Positions 5,616 through 13,999 of a stretch of 22,309 nt of DNA are shown one piece after another. Numbering within the stretch: the first letter of the stretch is position 1; every line of letters starts with the position of its first letter. A program made the translations under genes and the position numbers. The notes below the pieces were generated by a model. It was not told the DNA's origin. It searched no databases and saw only the letters and a program-made list of their open reading frames with translations. The stretch lies in the IMG/VR virus record IMGVR_UViG_3300006734_000047, positions 1-22,309 of that record. One strand, written 5' to 3'. This DNA comes from a virus.

Positions 5616-7931
5616 ATGTCGATCCTCAGTCAGATATACGGTGAAGCTAAGGGAATTGAAACTTCTCTTGGTAAAATGAGTAAGTCTCTCTCCAAGATGG
5701 AGGAGGAGGATCGACGCAGTAATCGCCAGGAAGATAAGTATCGTCAATTTATAATCACACAGAGAAAGAGAGAATCACAAGATCGTAAGCGATATCATAA
5801 AGAATACACTGAAACAATTGAGAATACAGTTGGCAAGAAAGCTGGCGCTAACATCGTCAAAGGTGGATTGCTAACTGCGCTGGCAGTTGGTCTTGGTGCT
5901 GCAGTTGCCAAGTCACTCTTTGATAAGAATGTCTTAGGAAACTTTTTAGGTGGAGATGGAGAATCAGATTCGTCAGGTTCATCATCAGGTGGTGGAACCT
6001 CAGGTACAGAAGAGACAGGCGGTACTGGTACAGAATCATCAACAACTTCATCATCAAGCGGCCAATCATCAGGTCCTGTAACAGCAGACACTGCAGGCAA
6101 AATTCAAACTGGAATTGATGTTGGCAGAGTATCATCACCCTTTCTGAAGAGACTTATTCCTGGTGTTGGAATGGCTTTTGGAGCAGCAGAAGCTGCAAGC
6201 TCAGCTGCCGCCGGTGATCACTTTGGTGCAGGACTGGCTGGTCTTTCAATGGTTCCAGGTCCAATTGGATGGACTGGATTGGCTGGTAAGGCACTCTGGG
6301 ACTGGAGTAAGTCAGACGAACAAAGACAGAAAGAACAAGAGAAATTAGCTGAAGCACTGAACAAAGTAATGGCGAAACAGTCTGGTGGGTTCACTGGAAT
6401 GGTTCCTAACCTTGGCCAACCTGCAACAGGAGACCACTTCCTTACATCAGTGGCACCAGGTTCTTACATCATGAATCGCAATCTTGTGTCTGCCATTGGA
6501 CATCAATCTGGTGGCATTCCTGTTGCATTGGAGAGGGGCGAGATTGCGTTGCCACCTGGATCTTTTGATCAAAGCATGATGGACTTCCTTAATTATGATG
6601 CGTTCCCTCGTTTCCAAACTGGTGGCATTGTTGAACACCTGCACGGAGACCCAAGTCGATCTGGTTATGACGCCAGTCATGGATCAGAAGCCAATGCTCA
6701 TGACCACTACGCTTTCTCATCTCGTGACTTGATGATTAAAGTCAAAGACCAACTAATTGCAAAGGGATATAACATCACAGAATTCAGTGGTGAAGGCGGT
6801 CATGCTCCAGGTGGATGGCATTACAGAGATGGAGGGACCGCATTTGATGTTCCTTGGTCTCAGTTTGGTAGTGGTCCCATCACTGAATCTGATTATAAAA
6901 AATCAAGAGCTTTACAGTCTCATGTTCATGAGATTTTGAGTAACATGGGTCACAGTCCTAGTGTTACAGTTCAAGCCAGTGTTCCTGCAGACACAGGTGG
7001 AGGAGCAAGTAACTCAGGAAGAGGATCATCTACCAGTTCAGGTGACTCATTGTTTGGTGGTTTTGGTGAACTAGGATCTATGTTAAGTGGATTATTAGGT
7101 GAAATGAATTCTGTCTTTAGTAGCATTGGTGGATTGTTTGATGCAGGCGGTGGCAGTGGACTAGGTGGAATGTTTGGTGGTATGGGATCTAGTGGAAGTG
7201 GTGAAATTTCATCCCTAGGTTCTGGAAAAGGAACACTTAAGGGGTTGGGAGAACAAGACTGGAAGGACTTGGCATATATCGTAAGTGCAGAAGCAGCCAG
7301 AGGAACAGATGATGAGTATGGTGTAGCTGCGGCAATCCTGAATAGAGTTGCACATCCAGATTATCCCAACACCATCAAAGGAGTTGGTGTTCAACCTGGA
7401 CAATTTGAGGCGGTCTTTAAAGGATTGGCCTATGAAGATCCACAACTGGCTAAGAAACTTCAACAGAATCAGGACAAGATTGCAGCAGCGCTTGAAAAGT
7501 TACAAGGCAGAACAGACTTCAAAGGCACAACACAATATGGAAACATGGGTTCCAGTGACATCAGATTCTCAGAGAATGGAAACTTCTATCATTACGCATC
7601 ACAAGTTGGTCGCAATGATCCAGTGCCTCAGAATCCATCACAACAATGGAAGCAATGGGTTGCAGCACAAAGAGGTGGGAGTATCACCAAACATATGCAG
7701 TCAGGTGGCAATGTGATTGCAGACAATCTAAAACACCTTAATGAAACATTTAAGATGTACGAACTTGACACATCCAATCCCATCATCATCATGCAGGATG
7801 ACACTGGACCTGAGATTAGTATGTCAGGTGGAGCAACCAACAACACACCTCAGTATCTGCCAACCAGATCTGATTGTTGGGCGTCTGCTATGCTGGAATA
7901 CAGAGAAAGAAGTTTTAATGTTGTAAGCTAA
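5616..7931 (+). CDS. Modular tail protein with M15-like peptidase and SleB-type hydrolase domains
   Basis: This 771-residue virion-type protein is built of modules. Residues 1-75 form a charged coiled coil, 82-100 a hydrophobic segment (GGLLTALAVGLGAAVAKSLF), and 113-155 a Ser/Gly/Thr linker. Residues 250-340 carry Q-S/T-GG repeats with GSYIMNRNLVSAIG, as seen in tape-measure-like proteins. Residues about 340-445 resemble an M15-type peptidase (H396, H402, GTAFD ending at D411, H436 or H438). After a Gly-rich linker, residues 540-665 match the cell wall hydrolase_2 (SleB) family: DLAYIVSAEAARG, YGVAAAILNRVAHPDYPNTI and QPGQFEAV. The C-terminus ends in NPIIIMQDD, then SAMLEYRERSF. The next gene has the same plan. 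It begins with AAGGA two bases before ATG. Predicted role: opening the peptidoglycan during infection. Domain calls are by pattern only. Confidence 0.8.
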   Translation: MSILSQIYGEAKGIETSLGKMSKSLSKMEEEDRRSNRQEDKYRQFIITQRKRESQDRKRYHKEYTETIENTVGKKAGANIVKGGLLTALAVGLGAAVAKSLFDKNVLGNFLGGDGESDSSGSSSGGGTSGTEETGGTGTESSTTSSSSGQSSGPVTADTAGKIQTGIDVGRVSSPFLKRLIPGVGMAFGAAEAASSAAAGDHFGAGLAGLSMVPGPIGWTGLAGKALWDWSKSDEQRQKEQEKLAEALNKVMAKQSGGFTGMVPNLGQPATGDHFLTSVAPGSYIMNRNLVSAIGHQSGGIPVALERGEIALPPGSFDQSMMDFLNYDAFPRFQTGGIVEHLHGDPSRSGYDASHGSEANAHDHYAFSSRDLMIKVKDQLIAKGYNITEFSGEGGHAPGGWHYRDGGTAFDVPWSQFGSGPITESDYKKSRALQSHVHEILSNMGHSPSVTVQASVPADTGGGASNSGRGSSTSSGDSLFGGFGELGSMLSGLLGEMNSVFSSIGGLFDAGGGSGLGGMFGGMGSSGSGEISSLGSGKGTLKGLGEQDWKDLAYIVSAEAARGTDDEYGVAAAILNRVAHPDYPNTIKGVGVQPGQFEAVFKGLAYEDPQLAKKLQQNQDKIAAALEKLQGRTDFKGTTQYGNMGSSDIRFSENGNFYHYASQVGRNDPVPQNPSQQWKQWVAAQRGGSITKHMQSGGNVIADNLKHLNETFKMYELDTSNPIIIMQDDTGPEISMSGGATNNTPQYLPTRSDCWASAMLEYRERSFNVVS

Positions 7932-10429
7932 TGAAACTATCAGCAGTCTTAGGACTTGAAACTAGCAAGTCAGTCAAAGCTCTTAATGATATTACCAATG
8001 GCATTCAGTCTTTGTTTAATATCAGGAATCAAGATCAAGCAAGAGAAGCAAAGTACTTCCAACAAGGTGCTGCACTCACCAAGCAGGAGATGCAGGATGC
8101 CAAAAAGTTTGAACAACAACAGTTCAGAAATGCACGTGATTATGAAAGATCAATTGAACAAGGTAAAGGCAGTGGCAGAGCAGCTGAACTTGCAATGTTG
8201 TTGGGAGGTGGTGTCTTAGCTGCAAATCTCTTAGGTAAAGCAACAAGTCTCAAGACTTATGGCGGAAGTCTCTTCAGTGAAAACTCTGACTTCACTAAAG
8301 AGTTTACTCAATCATTTGAGAAAGAAACTAAAAAGAGAAGCACCTCATCCTCTAGTTCTACTCCATCCTCTAGTTCTAGTCAGCCAACAAAAAAACCTCA
8401 GGGACAGGTCGCAACTCAAGGCAAAGGCAAATCGTTTGAACACTACAAGTATCTTACAGGTACGTTAGGACTCTCAGACCATCATGCCCGTGGATTAGTT
8501 GCCAATGCCATTCGCGAGAGTTCATTGAATGCAAAGGCTCGCTCAGGTGATGATGGTGGACCTGGCGGTCTGTTTCAGTGGAAAGGATCTCGACAAACTG
8601 AAACTGTCAGAAAACTTGTTGAGTCTGGTGACTGGAGAGGTCAGTACAAATATGCTCTCACAGAAGATGTTGGACCACAATATCAACCTCAACGTTTCAA
8701 TTCTGCACAGGCCGCAGCTGATTGGTGGATGCGCAAGTGGGAGCGTCCAGCCAGACCTGAACATGACAGCAAAAAACACAGAAAGATTCTAAGCGAACTT
8801 GGTTTCCAGAAAGGTGGTGAGGTTCGCCAAAATGATGACAATTCTAATCCCCAAGCACCAGGTGGAAACAGAACTCGAATCAGTGGTGGATCACCCAGTA
8901 AAGATGGATTTGATGCAGGCAATGGAAGTAAGTCAAGAAGAATCTTTCTACACTGGACAGCAGGAAGTTATGATCAAACATTTGGTAACTATCACACAGT
9001 CTTTCTTGGAAGTGGTCAACCAGTAAGACAAACAAAATACGATCAGGACAAGAACCAACACACAGCTGGCGCCAACACAAACTCAATTGGATTGAGTCTA
9101 GCTGCTATGAAAGGTGGATCTGAATCAGCTGCCAGAAGAGGCAACATGGGTTCACATCCACCCACTGATGCGCAGATTAAATCTATGGCTTTGGAGATCG
9201 CAAGAATCGCCAAAGCATGGGGATGGAATGCGAGTGACATTGACAAGAATGTAATGACACATGGTGAGTGGGAAAGATATGCAACCAGTAGTGGACTTCT
9301 ACCTGGTGGACCACAAAGATGGGATCTGGACATTCTAAAGGCAGGTGATCAGTTTGGTTCTGGTGGACCTAAGCTTAGGTCTATGGCAAAATCAATGTTG
9401 CAACAACTAGCACAAGGTCAACAACCAGCCTCTGTTGGCGCACCAACAGAATACTCAGAAGCAGACAATAAATCTGAATCCAATCAAGGTAATCCAGTTC
9501 AAGAAGACAACAAAGATCAAAAACAAATAAGACAAATCATCTCAACTCCAAACATTGTATCTGAACTCACATCAATGGGTCCATTGGGTGAGATGATCCT
9601 TGGAATGGTTAAGGCAACAACTGCAGCTGCAGGATTTGACATTTTTGGACTGGGCAATCTTGAACCCACTGTGCAAAATGTTGTGACAGGAATCACTCCT
9701 TCTCAATCATCAGCACAAGCAGCTGCAGCTGACGCACCCGCCAGTGAACAGGAACAAAAAAAGACTGCAGCAGCAGTCACAGAAGCCACGACCGTCATCA
9801 AGAACATTGTAAAAACTAATCACCCTGATACTGGTTCTGGTTATACAGTCAAGGGATTGATGGACTACAAACAAAGACCTGCTGTATTTTCACAGGCAGC
9901 TGCGTATCACTTTTCCAAAATGATGCAAGACGCAAATGGCGCAATAAAGGGTAGTGACATCTCCAGCAGTCAAAGAAGTAAATCTAAGAACGCATCATTA
10001 CCAGGAGCACATCATAACTCATCTCATCTTTATGGCGAAGCTCTTGATGTAATTGGTTCAACTATGGACTGGATGAAAGCGAATGGATCCAAGTATCATT
10101 GGAGTTATGGTTATAGCCATGGTTCAAATAGCGCTCACTTTAATTACAAAGGACCAGAACAACTTAGTTTAAATGACATCCAACAGAAGCAATCTGGTGG
10201 AGTCGTCTCAATGCAAACTGGTGGCAGTATTGCATCACAATTCAACTCAACTCACTCATCACCAACAAATAAATACCAAAGACCAGTTGTGATTATACAA
10301 AAACCTAAATCTATGTCTACACCTTCTATGTCTATAGTTGATGAGGCTGGATCAGATTCATCAGGAAAAATGAGTGCCAGTGTTGTTTCAACATCAATGT
10401 ACAAGTTCGCTAGAGGATCTCGTACCTGA
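7931..10429 (+). CDS. Modular tail protein with lysozyme-like, amidase and M15-like domains
   Basis: The 832-residue product parallels its neighbour. Residues 1-80 are a coiled coil, about 88-105 a hydrophobic segment (LLGGGVLAANLLG) and 137-152 a Ser-rich linker. Residues about 168-290 resemble phage tail lysozyme (NAIRESSLN, GGLFQW). Residues 330-470 look like an N-acetylmuramoyl-L-alanine amidase_2 domain with likely zinc ligands H341 (in LHWTAG), H444 (in THGEWER) and D465 (in QRWD). Residues about 640-745 carry an M15-type motif S-x-H-x-x-G-x-A-x-D (H699 to D706) and a later H736 (AHFNY). Q-S/T/K-GG motifs at 293, 754 and 762 mark module borders. It starts as TAATG with the previous gene and overlaps gp27 as TGATG. 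It is likely a virion hub or tail protein with several wall-cutting activities. Catalysis is not proven. Confidence 0.8.
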   Translation: MKLSAVLGLETSKSVKALNDITNGIQSLFNIRNQDQAREAKYFQQGAALTKQEMQDAKKFEQQQFRNARDYERSIEQGKGSGRAAELAMLLGGGVLAANLLGKATSLKTYGGSLFSENSDFTKEFTQSFEKETKKRSTSSSSSTPSSSSSQPTKKPQGQVATQGKGKSFEHYKYLTGTLGLSDHHARGLVANAIRESSLNAKARSGDDGGPGGLFQWKGSRQTETVRKLVESGDWRGQYKYALTEDVGPQYQPQRFNSAQAAADWWMRKWERPARPEHDSKKHRKILSELGFQKGGEVRQNDDNSNPQAPGGNRTRISGGSPSKDGFDAGNGSKSRRIFLHWTAGSYDQTFGNYHTVFLGSGQPVRQTKYDQDKNQHTAGANTNSIGLSLAAMKGGSESAARRGNMGSHPPTDAQIKSMALEIARIAKAWGWNASDIDKNVMTHGEWERYATSSGLLPGGPQRWDLDILKAGDQFGSGGPKLRSMAKSMLQQLAQGQQPASVGAPTEYSEADNKSESNQGNPVQEDNKDQKQIRQIISTPNIVSELTSMGPLGEMILGMVKATTAAAGFDIFGLGNLEPTVQNVVTGITPSQSSAQAAAADAPASEQEQKKTAAAVTEATTVIKNIVKTNHPDTGSGYTVKGLMDYKQRPAVFSQAAAYHFSKMMQDANGAIKGSDISSSQRSKSKNASLPGAHHNSSHLYGEALDVIGSTMDWMKANGSKYHWSYGYSHGSNSAHFNYKGPEQLSLNDIQQKQSGGVVSMQTGGSIASQFNSTHSSPTNKYQRPVVIIQKPKSMSTPSMSIVDEAGSDSSGKMSASVVSTSMYKFARGSRT

Positions 10430-11676
10430 TGTCATTTGATTTACCCACTGAGTACAGCGTACAATCTCTTAAAATTGATGGACAAGATGCTAGAGCATTG
10501 ATGATGTCTCTGTCTGTTTTTGAGAATATCTTTTCACCTATCATCTCAGGACAAATTGTTTTGCTTGAGACTGATTATGTGAAGTTCATTGAGAAGTATG
10601 AGATTGAAGGAAGTGAGAAGTTTGAATTTCAAATCAAAAGTGCAGAGGAATCCTACAAGTTTGAAGGGTTTCTTAATGGACTACGCAACAAAGAGAATGA
10701 TAATTCAAACACCATCTACACCTTTGACTTTACCACCAAAGAACTGAGAAAGAATGAGGAGAAGTTTATCTCCAAGGCTTACAAAGATAAGAACCCCAAA
10801 GAAATTGTAAGTGAGATGATAAAGGAGATGGATGGCAAGGAAGAGAAAGTGAATGGAAGTGGCAAGCCCATGACATACATTGTACCAAGAAAGAGACCTT
10901 GGGATGTTATTAAGTATGTCTTAACTCATGGTGTTCCTAATAAATCAGATGCAACAGAAGGTGAGAAGGAAAAGAGAGACGAAAAGGCTGAGGGTGTGGG
11001 TGGATTCTTTTGTTGGAACACACAGAAGGGGTTTAGATTTGCTTCAATTGAGGATACAATGAAGGGAAGTGCGGGCACAAATGCAGGTGAATTCACTCTA
11101 AGAACTGAGAATAAGGGCAGTGATGTGAGTGAACTTATGAAGTCAATTATTCGTTACGACTTTCAAATCATGGGTGACATTCATGCCAAGATGAGATCAG
11201 GTGCATTCAAGAGTAAGAATGTTGTGTTTGATCTTGACAAATTACACTACAAAGAGTATGAGTATAAGAATGAGGACATGATGTCTGAGAAACAAAAGAA
11301 GGCCGTTAAAGAACCAACTCGTGTAATGATTTGTCCATTCTCTAATGAGAGGCATGAGAATGAATCTCAAAAGGCAAAGAGACACAAGTACGATCAAAGA
11401 AAGTTATACATTCAACAGACACCAGGAGGAGAGAACACCTACGACGACATTCAAGGAACTCTCACTCTTTATCCACAACTCAAGATGATGGCAGGTGACA
11501 CTCTTACTGCCAAGATCTACAGAGTAAAGGGAGCTGGTGATGGAGGTTATGACAGAAAACACTCTGGCAAATACGTTATTCAAGAAGTGGCTCATCACTT
11601 TCTTGCAAATGGTAATAAAGCGTACACCACAGTTACAGTAATCAGAAGCACGAAACAACAGAAGGACGGACAATGA
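10429..11676 (+). CDS. gp27: gp27-like baseplate hub subunit
   Basis: The 415-residue product begins with a hub-type beta domain (YSVQSLKIDGQDARALMMSLSVFENIFSPIISGQIVL) and a FEGFLNGLRNKEN stretch. A KEIVSEMIKEM helix follows, then IVPRKRPWDVIKYVLTHG, the region that in T4 gp27 reads VPDIPWTSTFENYLSYV. It ends in a barrel (LTLYPQLKMMAGDTLTAKIYRV, then GKYVIQEVAHHF; T4 GVKIIFND, then FYVDEVIHEL). T4 gp27 (391 residues) forms the trimeric ring holding gp5. Immediate overlap with the gp5 OB-fold gene (ATGA) supports the call. Confidence 0.75.
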   Translation: MSFDLPTEYSVQSLKIDGQDARALMMSLSVFENIFSPIISGQIVLLETDYVKFIEKYEIEGSEKFEFQIKSAEESYKFEGFLNGLRNKENDNSNTIYTFDFTTKELRKNEEKFISKAYKDKNPKEIVSEMIKEMDGKEEKVNGSGKPMTYIVPRKRPWDVIKYVLTHGVPNKSDATEGEKEKRDEKAEGVGGFFCWNTQKGFRFASIEDTMKGSAGTNAGEFTLRTENKGSDVSELMKSIIRYDFQIMGDIHAKMRSGAFKSKNVVFDLDKLHYKEYEYKNEDMMSEKQKKAVKEPTRVMICPFSNERHENESQKAKRHKYDQRKLYIQQTPGGENTYDDIQGTLTLYPQLKMMAGDTLTAKIYRVKGAGDGGYDRKHSGKYVIQEVAHHFLANGNKAYTTVTVIRSTKQQKDGQ

Positions 11677-13997
11677 CACATTTAACACCAGAAGCCAGAT
11701 CAGAATTCTTTGGGCGTGACAGTCTCATGCCATTCATTGCCTGCATTGAAGATGTCAATGATCCCAAGGGTGCCCACAGAGTTAAGGTAAGATGTGTTGG
11801 CATTCACCCCAAGGAAAAGAAGGGTGACAAAATGGAATCATTGAAGACGGAAGACCTTCCCTGGGCAAGAGTTGGTTACTCCACACAGTTTCCCATGGGT
11901 GCCAGAATTGGAGCCAAGCATGGTTTGTTGCCTGGTTCCTGGGTGTTTGGTTACTTTCTGGATGGAGAAGACTGTCAAGACCCATTAATATTGTGTACCC
12001 TGGCTGCCACAGCAAAGGCAGTAGATAAGGATGACAGAGAGGATCTTAAAGGGGAAGATGGAACAGCAGAAGAGAGTGATAAGGCATTTGACAAAGTCAA
12101 GTTGTCACCTAAGACACAACCTAACTCTGCATTGAGAACATCAGAAGAGAAGGGCAAAGAGTTTAAGGCTGGCGCGGACAAAGCAGGTGATGCCATCAAC
12201 ATGGACTTTGACCTTGATGCGGGCAATCAGTCTGATGGCAAACAGGCAATGAGATCTCATGAGGCTGAGATCAGACAAGAGAAAGAACAAACAGTTGAGA
12301 CACCACAAGCACAACAGGCTTACATTCTTCAAGCAGACGGTAAGTGTGGAACTGCAGAACATGCAAAGAAGGACATTCAAGTCAGAAACAAACAATACAT
12401 GCCTGCTGGAGACAGCAGAAAGACCAGAGAGGATGTTGTTTGGGACAAATACACTGGCAAGTACCTTGACATGCAAGGCATTTATGCCCAGTTAGGATTG
12501 GATCTTTGCGGTCTTTTGAAAGAAGCCATTAACACAAAGAGAGCTAAAAAGAATGATGAGAGAAGAGAAAAACATTCACAGGAATTAGAGAAGGAAGCAA
12601 AAGAGAAGGGCAGAAATCCAGAGCCCATGGAGAAAAAGAATAAGGAGAAGACTGACGAGAATGATAAGTTTAATGCCACCTTCCAGGAATCTTTGATTGA
12701 CATTCTGTGTAAATTAATGATGCAGATGGTGTCTGCAATGGATGGTGGAGGTGCCTCTGGTGGAGGAGGTGGAGCTGGTGGAGGAGGTGGAGGATCACCT
12801 ACTCCTAATGATTGGGGAGCAGAGTGTCTCGCTGAACAGATGCTCAATAATGTCAACACCATCACTGATGCCGCATTAGAAGCAGCAGAAGCTTCTGCTT
12901 CTGGTGGCGGTGGTGGAGGCGGTGGCGGTGGTGGAGGCGGAGGATCCAGTCTCATCTCTGCTGCCATGAGTCTTCTCAAGAAAGACCTGAAGTTCCCACA
13001 AGAAAGAAAGTACGCAGAGAAGAAAGAAGTCCATAACAGTGAAGGAGATAAGTCTCAATCGAATAAGAATAAAGAGATGGGATGTCGTGAAGACAGAAAG
13101 TACGACACAGAAGAAGGCGCTAAAGGAGGCAGTGCTGGAGGTGGATCAGGTGGTTCTGCTGGTGCTGCTTATGCTGGGCCCAAGTCACAAGCCACCGGAG
13201 AAGGTTCCACTCTGGTGACACCCAACACAACTGAATGGTTTGCCAGGGCTAACTGGGGCGGAATGACTAATCCCGGTGATGGAACTTATTCAACCATTCC
13301 CTGTGAAGATGCCATTGATCCATTACCACCACCACAGGGTAACAATGGTGTGGGAATTGCATTACCACTTCCAAGTTTAGATAAGATTTGTGCATCTAAT
13401 TTTGCCAATGGGATCCCCAATCAAGTTGTTTTAAAGAGAAGAGGACGGTTGTACTTCTACTCCAACATGTACAACACTTCTTTGGCATTCCCATCCATCT
13501 TTATCAAAGGTTATATTGGCACACCCATTCCTGTTGTTGACAGATCATCTGGAGAGTTTGTTGCCATTTTAACAAACTGCAAGAGTTTCACTCAACCAGA
13601 TTCACCAATCACAATTATTCCTGACAAAAGTCCCATTGGCATCACCACAGATGATCCAAATTATGACATTCAATTAGGTGGTTTCTTTATTGCCAATATG
13701 GGATTTGATTATTGTAATCCTGCCATTGAAATTTATGACAGAGACAAGAAGACAACAGAGAATGCCAAGGTCAAATTGATTGTTGATGAGGGTAATATTG
13801 TTGACTATGAGGTTCTAAATAGTGGTACAGGATTCAAGAGAATTCCAGATGTGAAGATTATAGATCTTGATGGATGTCCTGGATTTGGAGCTAAGTTATT
13901 TCCCATCATGAATGTGGTTGCTAGACCTGATGCACCTCCACTCCCTGAACCAGTTCAGGCAGTTTACTGTCCTAGCAATAGGAATTATTACTTCTAA
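11673..13997 (+). CDS. gp5: gp5-like central spike protein: OB-fold, no lysozyme domain
   Basis: Residues 15-112 are a clear gp5 N-terminal OB domain: FIACIEDVNDPKGAHRVKVR, GIHP, DLPWARV and GYFLDGEDCQDPLILCTL (T4 has VGVVEDRMDPLKLGRVRVR, GLHP, KLPWMSV). This domain seats gp5 on gp27. The T4 arrangement of OB, lysozyme and beta-helix is not followed. The middle (about 115-600) is charged and low complexity with two polyglycine regions, the longer a run of 14. The C-terminal 170 residues form a beta-rich module with DEGNIVDYEVLNSGTGFKRI. No lysozyme catalytic region is visible. With 774 residues it is longer than T4 gp5 (575). The beta-helical needle is a separate gene 2 bases downstream. Confidence 0.8.
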   Translation: MTHLTPEARSEFFGRDSLMPFIACIEDVNDPKGAHRVKVRCVGIHPKEKKGDKMESLKTEDLPWARVGYSTQFPMGARIGAKHGLLPGSWVFGYFLDGEDCQDPLILCTLAATAKAVDKDDREDLKGEDGTAEESDKAFDKVKLSPKTQPNSALRTSEEKGKEFKAGADKAGDAINMDFDLDAGNQSDGKQAMRSHEAEIRQEKEQTVETPQAQQAYILQADGKCGTAEHAKKDIQVRNKQYMPAGDSRKTREDVVWDKYTGKYLDMQGIYAQLGLDLCGLLKEAINTKRAKKNDERREKHSQELEKEAKEKGRNPEPMEKKNKEKTDENDKFNATFQESLIDILCKLMMQMVSAMDGGGASGGGGGAGGGGGGSPTPNDWGAECLAEQMLNNVNTITDAALEAAEASASGGGGGGGGGGGGGGSSLISAAMSLLKKDLKFPQERKYAEKKEVHNSEGDKSQSNKNKEMGCREDRKYDTEEGAKGGSAGGGSGGSAGAAYAGPKSQATGEGSTLVTPNTTEWFARANWGGMTNPGDGTYSTIPCEDAIDPLPPPQGNNGVGIALPLPSLDKICASNFANGIPNQVVLKRRGRLYFYSNMYNTSLAFPSIFIKGYIGTPIPVVDRSSGEFVAILTNCKSFTQPDSPITIIPDKSPIGITTDDPNYDIQLGGFFIANMGFDYCNPAIEIYDRDKKTTENAKVKLIVDEGNIVDYEVLNSGTGFKRIPDVKIIDLDGCPGFGAKLFPIMNVVARPDAPPLPEPVQAVYCPSNRNYYF
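12759..12794 (+). repeat. Imperfect 18-bp tandem repeat coding polyglycine
   Basis: Two 18-bp units, 12759-12776 and 12777-12794, share their first 16 bases (GGTGGAGGAGGTGGAG) and differ only at the end (CT versus GA). They code the first glycine-rich tract of the gp5-like protein. Confidence 0.7.
12903..12938 (+). repeat. Perfect 18-bp tandem duplication coding polyglycine
   Basis: GGTGGCGGTGGTGGAGGC occurs twice without a mismatch (12903-12920, 12921-12938) and is followed by GGAGGA, giving 14 consecutive glycine codons. Exact identity at synonymous positions indicates recent duplication by slippage or recombination. Confidence 0.85.
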
Positions 13998-13999
13998 TT

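Noticed and set aside
10262-10276. AATAAATA near the end of the second hydrolase gene as a late promoter
   Set aside because: About 150 bases before gp27 and inside coding sequence, outside the spacing shared by the other boxes.
12482-12979. Minus-strand frame of 165 codons with polyproline, opposite the gp5-like gene
   Set aside because: It is the antisense of glycine codons (GGN read back as proline); no ribosome binding site or family pattern, and the plus-strand gp5 call is well supported.
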